Part shown: piece by piece, positions 42,417 through 53,299 of the stretch
Numbering within the stretch: the first letter of the stretch is position 1
Layout: each line of letters opens with the position of its first letter
Assembly: GCA_014218235.1 (NCBI GenBank)
Contig: CM024759.1
Span: 5,534,712 to 5,598,711, forward strand
DNA from: Colocasia esculenta
Taxonomy: Eukaryota; Streptophyta; Magnoliopsida; Alismatales; Araceae
Reading direction: 5' to 3'
DNA length: 64,000 nt
Program-made: the position numbers and the translations under genes
Notes under the pieces: generated by a model
Database searches by the model: none
What the model was told of the DNA's origin: nothing
The model's input: only the letters and a program-made list of their open reading frames with translations

Positions 42417-45398
42417 TGTAGCAACCTTGAATTTCCAAATAAAATAAAATTTTATTTAATAAATGTGATAAATGAATTTAATTAGGATAAAGAGACCGTA
42501 AATAGAATTTAAGGGAATTAAACCACTACCCATTAAGCTAAATTAGTAATTGGTTATATTAATGGTCCTAACATGAATTGTTGGGCCCAAATGATAAGAG
42601 CCCATCATGAGAGGAGATTTTATTAAGTGAAATTCGCATTTAAAATAATAGTAAAATTAGAAAAGGGGTGAAATAAGTATTAAATAAGTCATATATATCT
42701 AAAAGAGGAGTCCTAACCTTACTAAAACTCATTACCCACGAAATTATTCCTCTTCTCCATCCTAATTAGGGGATAAAGGCTAAGGAGGAAGGTGATAAAT
42801 GAGAAAATTCGAATTTTTAATAGAAAGGGAAAGTTTTTAAGAAGATGGACTCTATTAGCAACCAATACACCCTAATTCGGCCCTATCAACCCTCATTTTC
42901 GTTGTTGGGAGATTAGGAGACAGAGGGAGAGGAGCAAGGTGGAGAACGCTTGGAGCAAGGGATTCATCTCGTTCTTCATCCAAAAACCTTGGTTTTCTTG
43001 TCAACGCAAAAAGGTAGGCAATCTCTCAAGCTTAAATCGAGTAAAAATTACCCTAGATAGTCTTCATGATCCCCTTCAAAAGCCCTCTGGTTTCGATCGT
43101 TTTCGTTCATCCATAAGAGCGAATTAAATACATGAAATCATGTTATCAACTTGTACCCAAACCCACTTGTTTGCTCTGAATCCTTGCATGTACTCGATTC
43201 CATGTCCTGAATTAAATATCATAAATACTATGTGGTCTTAGCTTTCAAACGCCCCTATTTGCCCTAAATTTCATCTTGTATCCATGGCGAATTAAATTGT
43301 TGTTCTCGACTGTGCATGTTTATGTTAACAAGAAGTAACCTAGTCAAAGCATGCTCTATCCATAGCTATTTTCTAATTAATCGTGACCAATGATAGATCT
43401 TCATGTCCACTCTCGTTTAAAATTAATTTCATGATTTATGGAGCTTCATGTGATTTTATAGCGATTTTAAAGTGAACAAGTATCACGTATGGGAGGGAAG
43501 GAACCAACCCAAAAAGGGCTAAATCCCCTTTTCCTGGGTCGGTCTGCCTTTCTGTAATCGCGGCGGCGCGATCCGTCGCGATAACAGAAAGGACGCGGCC
43601 GGTAGGTCCGTCGCGTTAGAAACGCGGCGGCTGCTGTCGCAGCGATTCCGTTCCGAATCGAGCCAGGCCGGCCGATTCAGTTGTCGCGCTCGAACCGCCC
43701 GTCGCGACTTGAATCACGACGGGTATACCCGCCGCGATTTCAAGATTTCGGCCAACAATGAATTTTTCACTTATACCCCTGTTAATTATGTCAAATTAAC
43801 CATGCCTAGTGTAAAATCAACATGGTCATGAATAATTTTGACTTATTAAATATAAATGGGCAATATTTCATGAGATTGATTAATTTAAAAGTTGTGTGCA
43901 CATTATACTTGATCTCTTGATTTCTTACACTTACACACACAAACAATCATGTTTGCCATGAAACCTTATTAATTTACTCGATAATGTATCTGATAATTAA
44001 GTGAAATTAATTACTAAATTTCCCTATTTAATTATTTACAATTGTCTTCGTTTTACTCGCGAGATTTGAATACCGTGATCGTGTCCCTCTGCCTCGAGGA
44101 CTCGAGGCAAGACGGACAACGTTTCTACACACACTCTCTTGGCTTGGACCACCTCTCCATTGGGAAGACTCTTGACTGGACCAAGAAATCCTTGTCAAGA
44201 CCTCCGTAAGTCTTCTTAGCTTTGGCGCACGTCCTTAGCCGACGAGCTGGTTGTACCCTAAAACTTGTTACACCCTTAGGGATCAGTACGATCCGTAACC
44301 TTAGTGTCTCTCTCTTACCTTGTGATCACGCTAGACCATCTAGCCTGTGATTATAGCACGGCTAGTGGGCGGTAGTGACTTCTACCAGACTGCCGACACA
44401 CGACGGTGTACCATGCAACTGTTATTATCGATGCTTAACGTTGTTTTATGACTATACCACTGTCTCATCTGCCATTCTTGTACTCTCATCTGTTCACATT
44501 CTCTCTACACTCTCGTCTAGTTCGTCTACTACTCTCATCTATTCTTGGTACTCTCTTGGCCATTTTGTGATTGTCTAAGATAAAAACATGACTATGCTAG
44601 GCAACATTATAAGGGTCCGATCTGGTCCTTGGGAGGAGCACTTGAAAGGCTATAACTCGCGAGGGTCTAATGATCAGGGTGTTTGGCATACACCTAACGC
44701 ATGACACGCAAGATTTGATCTATGGCAATCCACAAACATTCTTTGTATATAATACTTAAACTTGTGGTTGAAAGAATATCGACCAACGCTTGATATCGTG
44801 ACTAGTGCACTGTGTGCAACTTTACTTGCTAGCTATTCTCGTTATGTGGCCAATCTGTTATCCTGTTTGATGTGCGATACCTCTTGAAAGTGTTATTGTT
44901 CTCGTTACTATGTTACATTACTCTCTTGACTATATTTGACCGTTCTCTTTAGTTATCCTATCTTTTTAAGACATTAATTATTTAAAACATGCTTGTTTAC
45001 ATGAGATATTAAGTCCTACTGGACGTTATTCGCTAATCCTGCGTATTTATTCATGTGTTCAGGTGAGTCAGATGGAGATGACCATACTCACGAGGAAGGG
45101 AATGAGGACGATGTCCAGGAGTGACCGTTCAGCTACCATCACTTAGTAATTAGTTAGTTAGTATAGTTATGAGTCAATCTTTAGTCAGTCGATATGTAAT
45201 AGTTGGATTCGAAATAAAGTACTCTGGACCCTAGTTTTGGCTCTGATGTGATGATGTACTAGTTAGTTGATGGATTATGAATGAAATTGGATTTTATTTG
45301 ATATTATTCCAATTGTACAATGGTTTGTCATTTATTTATCGCTCTGTACTATTTAATAAATGTAATTCCGCTCCGATATTCCGCGTTAGGACGTTACA
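42417..45398 (+). mobile_element. 2982-bp solo LTR with TGAGT target duplication
   Basis: The sequence begins TGTAGCAACC, ends GGACGTTACA and is flanked by TGAGT at 42412-42416 and 45399-45403. No internal region or second LTR copy is present, so recombination between two LTRs most likely removed the body. A 180-bp block near 43556-43740 is very GC-rich with repeated GTCGCG/CGCGGC words inside an AT-rich LTR. Orientation is taken from similarity of its ends to the LTRs at 53300 and 56523 (TGTAACA...GGACGTGACA). Confidence 0.88.
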
Positions 45399-45403
45399 TG
45401 AGT

Positions 45404-47005
45404 GGTGGGCAGGCTCCGATGGAGGTGGGGGCAAGGGAAATCAAGCAGAGATGAAGGCTGAGGTGGGGTAATCTGACGAGCAGCGATGGGCCAATGCGGT
45501 GCGGGAGAGAAGTGCTGAAGCTGGTGGGGAAAGAGAGAGAGAGAGAGAGGGAGGATGTTGGAGTTGTCAAAGGGATTACCTAGCTCTCTACACAATTAGT
45601 ATCTATAACACAAGGAGAAAATTGACATTTTCTATGTAGGGTCTAGTTTAACTCTAGTTAACTTCATTATCTTTAATGGAATTAGATGACAGGGTTTTTT
45701 TAGGAACGACGGGAGACTTCAAGGGATTTTTAGGAAATATGAAGATTACATCATGACACTTGAAACGTTGATGGATTTTAGCCGGTAATATGTAAAGAAA
45801 CCCATAAATTTATACAGTATATTTTGTATTTTAGAATGTGCCTCGCATTACTGATATTTCTGTGTACCCTCATAATAAGTAATATCACACCTTCTGTTGT
45901 TCTACTTTCAGAGAGATTTTGTAAAATGAGCATTATTCTTTTTAATTCCTTGTGTCCTCCAGAATACTTAAAGAATATTATATTGCTTGTATGAATACTC
46001 CTAATAAAATTTTATTATGTAAAACAATCAGGCGCTTTACTTTCCATAGGTTCCACAGAATTTGTCATTGGTTTTAAATCAATGTTGGCATAGAATATAA
46101 AATAGAAAAAAAATAAGAGAAAATAAATACTCATTTAACCCAAATGTATAATAAATGCAAAAGTTCTTGTTTGTGATTGCAGCATCGTAATGGGACTCTT
46201 GACAGCAACAGGAGGGATTTCGTGCTGTGTTCGTTATCTGGTAAAGTAATATGATCTTTTTTTATCTCTGTCCTAAGGCTGACAACAAAATGCCTTCTTA
46301 AGCTAATGAAGGCTTTGGGCATTTCAATCTTTTGTGCTAATACTAATACTATCATCCCTAACAGGTTACCCCTTCATAGTGAATTGCTGGGAAAATCTAA
46401 TGTTTATGATGATGATTGGTGGATTAGTGTGGATGCAATTTTCTCTTGATGTAATTCGTCTTTTGGACTTAGGAAGTCACATTATGTATATACTTCTTCT
46501 AAGAAGGCATTTTATGTTTTTTGGAAGTTCTTACATATTACATATCCATGTTGCTGTTCAATTCACATTGTTAGACTGTTATTATGTGAACAATTCAAAT
46601 TATATAATATAAATATATATTGTATGTATATATATATTGTATGTATATATATATTGTATGTATATATATATTGTATATATAATAACATTATCTATATGTG
46701 AACAGTCCAAAAAGAACCCCAACAGGCCCAAATTGATGATCTCCTTATGTGAATAGTTCAAAAAAAAAAACCTAACAGGCCCAAACCAACGATTTGTAAA
46801 CCTGAACAGCCCCCAAAAAATGCCCAGCAGGTGCAAACCGATGGACTGAACAGATCCAAACCAAACTAATTCGGTTCGGTTCGGGTCATTTTCAACTTGG
46901 CTCGGCTGGGCTCGGTTCGGATCTTACTAGAGTTCGATTTGATTCGGGTTGACCCGAAAATGATCTGAACTCGAACCGATTCAAACCATGAACAGTCCTA
47001 ACTAT
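45404..47005. other. no supported gene; microsatellites
   Basis: Contains (GA)n at about 45531-45552 and four 17-bp units of TGTATGTATATATATAT at 46618-46680. A stretch at 46860-47000 has many GGTTCGG / CCGAAC words. Short ORFs (46334-46612, hydrophobic) show no recognisable family. Confidence 0.5.
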
Positions 47006-47009
47006 AACC

Positions 47010-47750
47010 ATCGGTTTATTGTCGCGTATTTCTAGATGGATGAGCAAGCAATTACAAATGAGATCATTGCCTTCTACAAGGAGTAGTTTGAAAATTGAAC
47101 CTGAGCATAGACCTTTTCCAAGATGGGAAGATATGGAAGCTAAAAAATTAGTGAGACAACGTATGCCTCTTTTGACAGAGGTATCAATAGATGAAGTCAA
47201 GGCAGCTAGTTTTAGCCTGGGAAGAGAAAAGGCACCATGTCCTGACGGCTTCCCCATTTTCCTTTTTCCAGACTTTTGGTAAACTGCCAAAGATGACTTA
47301 TTTAAAGCTGTTACAGAGATGGTCTCATTGAAAGGTGGGTGTGGAGCCATTAATCAAACCTTCCTAGTATTCTTTCGGCCTCCAAGGCACCACTGCTGTA
47401 TGTTCTGGTAGCTAATATATTAAGCAGAATGCTTAACAAGGCAGAACACTGGATGGGTTCATGGGATTCAAACTTCTCTAGTACCTTCTATGATAACCAA
47501 TCTCCAATATGCTTATGATACCTTACTTTTCCCTGAAGGAAGAGTTTCTTAGCTTCGGACCCCTTATGTTCATTTTATGTTCCTTTGCAGTGTGCACGGG
47601 GCTAAAAATTTATTTTTGATAAGAACCCTATTGTTGGTATTAACATGGATAAAAAGTCTACCTTGGAATGCACTCAGCTACTTAGCAGTCGGGTGGAGGG
47701 TCTAGAGGGAAAGGAACGGTCTCATCTTCCGAGGTAGCAAAATTTATATT
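47010..47750 (+). pseudogene. L1-type reverse transcriptase remnants
   Basis: The ORF at 47019-47282 gives FPRWEDMEAKKLVRQRMPLL followed by KAPCPDGFPIFLF and FW. L1-type LINEs have this start of the reverse transcriptase domain (...KAPGPDGFP--F---FW). A second piece near 47590-47700 reads IVGINMDKKSTLECTQLLSS, matching the later GINVD...A-LLGC-VG segment. The catalytic FADD box and much between are missing, and frames are broken. Confidence 0.7.
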
Positions 47751-47759
47751 CAGAACATT

Positions 47760-49500
47760 TGTCTTTGAGCTTTATATTTGCTTTTCCTATAGGGCAGGCA
47801 CATTAATGGTGTCTCTCCTAGTAGTTGGCAGAATGTCATTGTATTCACGGGAATTGATCCCCAAATAAAAGATGATGAAGATATTAAAGAATATGCTAAA
47901 AGGACAGTAATCGCCACCAAAATAGTTGCAAAAGGATGATTATATGAGCAGAAGTGCTAAATACCTTGAAAATAAGAAAAGGTTGCAGAAAAGAACCTGG
48001 TTCGAAGGTAGCGTCAAGGAAATCGTTGCATTATCAATGAACACGACCAGTTATGTGTCGCCTTCTACAACAGAGCAGGTAGACTGTGTATTTTTCTCTT
48101 CTTGCTCCTCAAATAGCCAAGGAACAAGAGCCTCGTGCTTGTAGTGCCTTTAAGAACCTGCCGACAACATCAAAACAGAGAAACACCCATTAGACACTTG
48201 ATTTGTGAAGCACCAATCCCAAAAGATATGAAAAACATGACAATATAGAGGGAACTTACGTGGGGGTTGGTGTTTTAACACCTTTGAGGGGTGTGTGAGA
48301 TGTGATCTAATGACAAACTACGAAAAAAAAACAAAACTAAACAAGCATGCATGAAGAAAATTGGAAGAAAGATAGAGAATATGAGAGAGGGGAAGAAAAT
48401 GCCCTGGTGGGCACTTCCTAGTCGTCTGAAGGCTGAAAGGTTTTCTGAAGATTTGTAGCCCTCGAGGAGAAAAAGAAGCTGATGCCAAGAGCTCCCAAAA
48501 CCGTGCCCTATGGACACCTTTATAATCAATTATTCCTGAACGGGTTAGGAGAAGAATAAGGTGGCATCCGAGTTTAGGCAATTATGGTTGTGCAAGAAGA
48601 GTTAGAATGTGACAAGGAGGTTTTGAAGAAGGTTTTCTTCAAATTTGACAATATTTGAAGACCTCTAGACCCGTCAAAAGTCAGATTATTCATGAATGGC
48701 AAGGGTCAGAGACGAACTAGGAAAGCCACATTGTATGTGCACGGAAGGAAAACAGAGCGCGATGGTCCTCCTGTCGCTACCAAGTCGCGATGCCTCGATA
48801 CATCGTCTTCCTTAAAAGGAAGTCCTGAAGGATTTTCTAGCAAATTTTCAAGGAATTTAAAGACCAATAAAAAACGCGACATATCGACCCGTCGCCTTCT
48901 TGAAATAATCGATTGATTCTAAAGACAATCTGAATGAGGATGTGAACGCGACAAGAAAGACGTCGCCTTATTACATTTACACAACAAGGGGTTTGGCGCC
49001 TTCAGGATATTTCAACATATGACTTATTCAAAATATTATTTATCCTTACATGAGCATCAGATTGGCACACGGCTTGCGGCGTTGGATTCCCAACTTAGAG
49101 AGCTATGAAATAATGATGAAAATTGATTGATTAGACCATGAAGAACCCACCAGAGTAATGAACTAATGGAAAGCTTCTATGATCGGATAAATCCAACTTA
49201 GCAATGATGAGCCAATGCGAGCGTCAATGATGTGACAAAAAAACTGACTCAACTTATGAGTCAGAAATAGGTGTCTACAGTCATGAGAGTCAGGTTGTAG
49301 CCAGAAACTAATTTGCTCTTTTTATGTGTTTTACGGCTTTCAACTAGGTTGAGGAATCTCACCTCACCTATTCATTGACTGCACCTCCTCTATTTATTTT
49401 CTATAATAGAATTGTGGTTGCAGTTCACCCATCTTCTCGGGAAAAAAGCTTTTCTTTTCAAGTTAATTAATAGAAACTATAGGCAAAATAAAAGTTTAAT
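47760..49500. other. unassigned sequence
   Basis: A plus-strand ORF at 47926-48144 and open sequence around 47800-47925 (FTGIDPQIKDDEDIKEYAKR) look coding-like but match nothing I can name. 48690-48980 has several GTCGC / GCGAC words. The rest shows no supported feature. Confidence 0.4.
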
Positions 49501-49530
49501 TTCCTTCAACATCAAAGGTACATGACAAAC

Positions 49531-50146
49531 CTTAACTGCTCCATCTAGGAACTCGGTGGATGGTAGAGAAAATGCTTCCTTGAATGTCCATGCTTTATCC
49601 ATTTGTATCTGAAAATGAGTTCGATTGGAAAATCATTTGCGGTTGACAATTGGTATAATCAGAATACCAAAAAGAAATGTTGTTTAAGGATTACCTTTGT
49701 ATAACTACAATGTTTCACATGACGTTCCTTGAACAAGATATTTAGAATGGACCCATCAAATGACACCACTGTTTTCCAATAGCACTACATTGAGATGAGA
49801 TAATCAATGCAGACCTTTAGAACAATACATTTAGAGATGGAATGCAAGCTTATATACAGTATACATACCCATAAGTGTGCCCTTGCAATGGATCTTTCAG
49901 TGGGAAGAAAAAAGTTTTGCCACTCTTTATCGTTGTCAAGAATCTCATTGATAGAACGGCTATCCTACATACCAACAAAAATATGCATCCTCAGAAAAAT
50001 GTCCACTGCTTTCCTTCAACTTTTACCACCCGAAGAATTGGCATATGACAAATGCATATCTTCAAAAGATTGTATTTCTTACAATATTTTTTAAGCTCAG
50101 AGTGGGCTTTATCCACACGCATACTTGCAACTGGATCAGAAGCCTT
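49531..50146 (-). pseudogene. exon-like pieces of an unidentified plant gene
   Basis: Four minus-strand blocks have splice-like borders: 50083-50146 (KASDPVASMRVDKAHSELKK), 49869-49964 (NEILDNDKEWQNFFLPTERS; donor GTATGT), 49695-49768 (VSFDGSILNILFKERHVKHC; donor GTAATCC) and 49531-49608 (IQMDKAWTFKEAFSLPSTEF; donor GTTTGTC). The last two join in phase, but the first joins do not, so exons are missing or the gene is broken. I do not recognise the family. The pieces lie downstream, in the same orientation, of the AAE3 fragment, but AAE3 proteins do not contain this sequence. Confidence 0.45.
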
Positions 50147-51090
50147 CTGCATGGTGCAAAAAGAATAAAATTCAAATGCCATTTGATGGTAAACTTCCAG
50201 TGTATCAAGAACTTAAGCAGTAACGAAAAAGATAAGTGACAAAAAAATTATGTGCTAGCTGCAAATGCAGTCATGACCTTAAATCTGACAAATAGTGCTG
50301 TTCGATCCTACCACCAGTTGGCTTCTAGAAAAAATATATATATGCTATATAGTGGGATAAGCAATCCAATAAAACCCTATAATTCGTTACCTCTTCTGAT
50401 CCAAATCACATGATGAGGACACTAATTTTCACAAGTTTATATGCTTAAAAAGACATCAAGATAATACTAGATACTTTAGCACTTGTTTGAATATTTCTTT
50501 GCTCACTCTAAGCCTAGTAAGCATTTTCAAAAACTAGTCTGCCCTTTTAGCATAATACAAGAGACCTATCTACTGTTAACACCTTGAATGAGAACTGAAG
50601 GAAATTAGTTTCCTGACCTATAAATTAAGGAAATGTATCAAAATGTTCTCATGGTTGTCAGCTGGGACTGAACTGACTTTGTAATCTGGTTCTATACTCG
50701 AGCTCAGAGTTGTAGTTAGCGTCAAACGGCATGCTCTGTCCATTTTTTCCCCTTTAAAATCAAGAGGATCATCACGCTGCATGCACTCATGAAGACAGCT
50801 AACGGCAAGGATGCAAAGATATCACAAAAAGTGCTTAGCCCTTTCATCAGACAATGGTGGGGGGTGGACGACAGTTCTCTGTAAGGAAGTTTAAAAAAAG
50901 AAAAAAAAAACTTGCTCAAACAGGGGAGTTCACGAATCACTCTCTGATCAGTGGTGGGTAAGAGTAGCACACCCTGCAGAAAGTGGAAGGTTAACGGAAG
51001 AGCCAATGAATAGCCCACGGAATGCAAGGGAAATGATCCGAGTGCAGAAACACGGAACAACAGACGACTGTGTCTCAACCAGTCACCAGC

Positions 51091-51534
51091 CTAAATCACA
51101 GGGGTAGCGCCGGTGCCGAGGTACCTCAGCACGAGAACGAGAGCCATACGGGTCCGCCCCTGGAGCAGCTCGCGGCTCTTCTTCATGGCGGCGATGTAGA
51201 CGTGGACAGAGAAGAAGAGCAGGAAAATGCACACCTCCCCGTTAACGTGCGCGGCAAGATTGAACTGGGTGAGGGGGACGCCCTTGGGCCGGTTTATGAT
51301 GCCGGAGGTGTGTAGGAAGAGCGCCTCGTCAGAGGACTCGTTGGAGATGTCCGGCGAAGGTTCCCGTTCCACCCCTGTCTCGGAGAGAATACGGAAGGAC
51401 GCGATGTTGACGGGGACGGAGGGCCTCGGGAGGGAAGCGGTGGCCTGGGGAAGGCGGAGCTTGGCGGCGGCGTGGTTGCCCTCGGGGTTGGTGAGGAGGA
51501 GCTTGGACTCAGAATCGGAGAGGTAGAACTCGAA
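51091..51534 (-). pseudogene. AAE3-type acyl-activating enzyme (oxalate-CoA ligase-like) fragment, chimeric
   Basis: The minus-strand frame begins FEFYLSDSESKLLLTNPEG just after an in-frame TAG (51535-51537) and includes SSDEALFLHTSGIINRPKGV then PLTQFNLAAHV. Plant AAE3 enzymes (ANL superfamily; adenylate an acid and join it to CoA, oxalate in characterised members) read LHTSGTTSRPKGVPLTQLNL here. Both Thr of the ATP-binding P-loop are Ile, so adenylation would fail. After NLAAHV the sequence changes to an unrelated hydrophobic segment (CIFLLFFSVHVYIAAMKKSR) and stops at 51091. N-terminus and the large C-terminal part are missing. Either an intron is read through or two fragments are fused. 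Confidence 0.8.
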
Positions 51535-51557
51535 CTAAAAGGGAGTCTGCGACGGCG

Positions 51558-52105
51558 ATGCACGGAAGATGCGACTGCGACACTGCGAGGGCGACGCGGC
51601 GAGGGCAAGGGGGACGGTGCGAGGGCAAGGGGGAAGGTGCGAGGGCGAGGGCGAGGCTGCGAGGGCTAGGGGGACGGTGCGAGGGCGAGGGCGACACTGC
51701 GAGGGCGAGGGCGAGGCTGCGACGGCAAGGTTTTTTCAGAGCCTGGGGGTGATGGCGAAGAGGAGGTTGGCAGTAGCGTAATGCAGGAAGGAGAAAGAAG
51801 AGGAGGAGGAGGGGGTGGGACAGGTGGCTTTTTCAGAGCCTGGGGGTGCTTTTTCAAAGCCTGGGGGTGATGGCGATTGGCGAAGAGGGGAGGAGAAGAG
51901 GAGGTTGGCGTAATGCAGGAAGGAGAAAGGAGGAGTAGGGGGGGTGGGGCAGTTGGCTTTTTCAGAGCCTGGGGGGTGCTTTTTCAGAGCCTGGGCACTG
52001 TGAGAAGTGCGGAGAACCCAAAACGGAAACAACACTTTCCAAAATTTACTCAAAAAGCGTCGAACGTACACTTTCCAAAATTTACTCAAAAAGCGTCCAA
52101 CGTCC
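51558..52105. repeat. GCGAGGGCGAGG minisatellite and direct repeats
   Basis: 51558-51735 is made of GCGAGGGC(A/G)AGG units of 12-24 bp with GGGGGACGGT variants. Next, TTTTTCAGAGCCTGGGGGTG recurs at about 51733, 51829, 51850, 51959 and 51980 in larger duplicated blocks that also contain GTAATGCAGGAAGGAGAAAG twice. Finally CACTTTCCAAAATTTACTCA is repeated at about 52031 and 52069. Overlapping Pro/Ser and Gly/Arg ORFs here are compositional. Confidence 0.85.
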
Positions 52106-52159
52106 GGGCAAACAATAATAGGTGCATTTTAGAAAATAAAAAATACATATATATATATA

Positions 52160-52640
52160 ATGTCAGACTCTTTTTAGTTCGAAAGATGGCTACTGGTGTT
52201 TCTGGTCGAGGACGAGACTCACCGGTGCTCCAATGTCGGTTCACTTGCCCATCTCGGTGCAGTATTATTTTTCTCTCATTATATGAATATTTTTTTATTT
52301 AGAAATTATTTGTGACACTCATATTATTTTTAGAATTTTATAAATGTTTTTAAATTTATAGATCACCTAATATCTCTTTCACACGATAGCAATGCTTTCA
52401 GATGGGAAATGTGAGGACAATAAAGAGAAAATACATAACAAAATGAATATATATATATACACACACGCATAGGAAGTGTGAGGCCCTTTTTAGTTCAAAA
52501 GATGGGCCATATAATGGTTTCTTCGTCAAGGAAGAGACTCACAGGTGCTCCTTTTGTTTAGAGATTGTTTGTGATGTTCGTATTATTTTTAATTTTTGAT
52601 TAAAATTTTTTATTTTTAAATCACCTAATGTCTCTTTTTT
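52160..52640. repeat. diverged direct duplication of about 315 bp
   Basis: CTTTTTAGTTCGAAAGATGG (52169) and CTTTTTAGTTCAAAAGATGG (52487) start two copies, each with GAGACTCACNGGTGCTCC and an AT-rich tail with ATCACCTAATNTCTCTTT. Divergence is clear, so this is an old duplication or two insertions of one element. Confidence 0.75.
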
Positions 52641-53299
52641 GAAACTTGTGTTTCTAAAATAAATAAAATTTATATCCACTCCGAATCTAAAAAATTTCAG
52701 ATTAAATTATTCATTCCATATCCGAATCTTATTTGAAACGAATAGAAATGAAAAACTTATCTTTATTTTGTATTCGCTCCATTTATAGCCCTAGAGCCAT
52801 GGGACCTCAGGGGGAGAATTGAGGCTCGTAGCCCCATTATGTTAGGAGAACCGACCGAGTTCACCTTTATCTCGAGAAAGATCAAGACACGTTCAGGTGA
52901 ATCCAAGATAGTCGAGAGAATCTCTCGTCTGAGCAGGAGCGCTCCCAAGGCAACATTGGCTAGGCCCCCTCAATTCACTCGGTGCGCCTTGCTATTGTCA
53001 ACTCACATCTGTGTAATGAGTCTCTCCTCTCTGTCTGATCATATGCCCATTCCAAAGTGAGAGGGACCCATATAATATTATGTGTAATGAGTTTCTCCCC
53101 TTTGTCCGATCCAATGGATCTTCAGAGAAACTTTGTCACCTTCTCTTATTTTTAATTCGTGGTTCAACTCTTCTTGAGTTCTTTATTTTACACAACAGTA
53201 GCCCCAATGTTTTGTCCAGAAGTCTACACTAATCCCTTGCCTTCCCCACGTGAGGAGCATTAGTTGTTCAACGGACAAGTATTTAACTTTTTTTAGTCA
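52641..53299. other. no clear gene
   Basis: An ORF at 52839-53060 (MLGEPTEFTFISRKIKTRSG) lacks recognisable domains. The duplicated words TGTAATGAGT(C/T)TCTCC...GTC(T)GATC occur at about 53014 and 53081. The next feature is the TGTAACATCC start of a long LTR. Confidence 0.4.

Noticed and set aside
51294..52089. Pro/Ser-rich minus-strand ORFs and Gly/Arg-rich plus-strand ORFs
   Set aside because: They come from the GCGAGGGC minisatellite and from the alternative frame of the AAE3 fragment.
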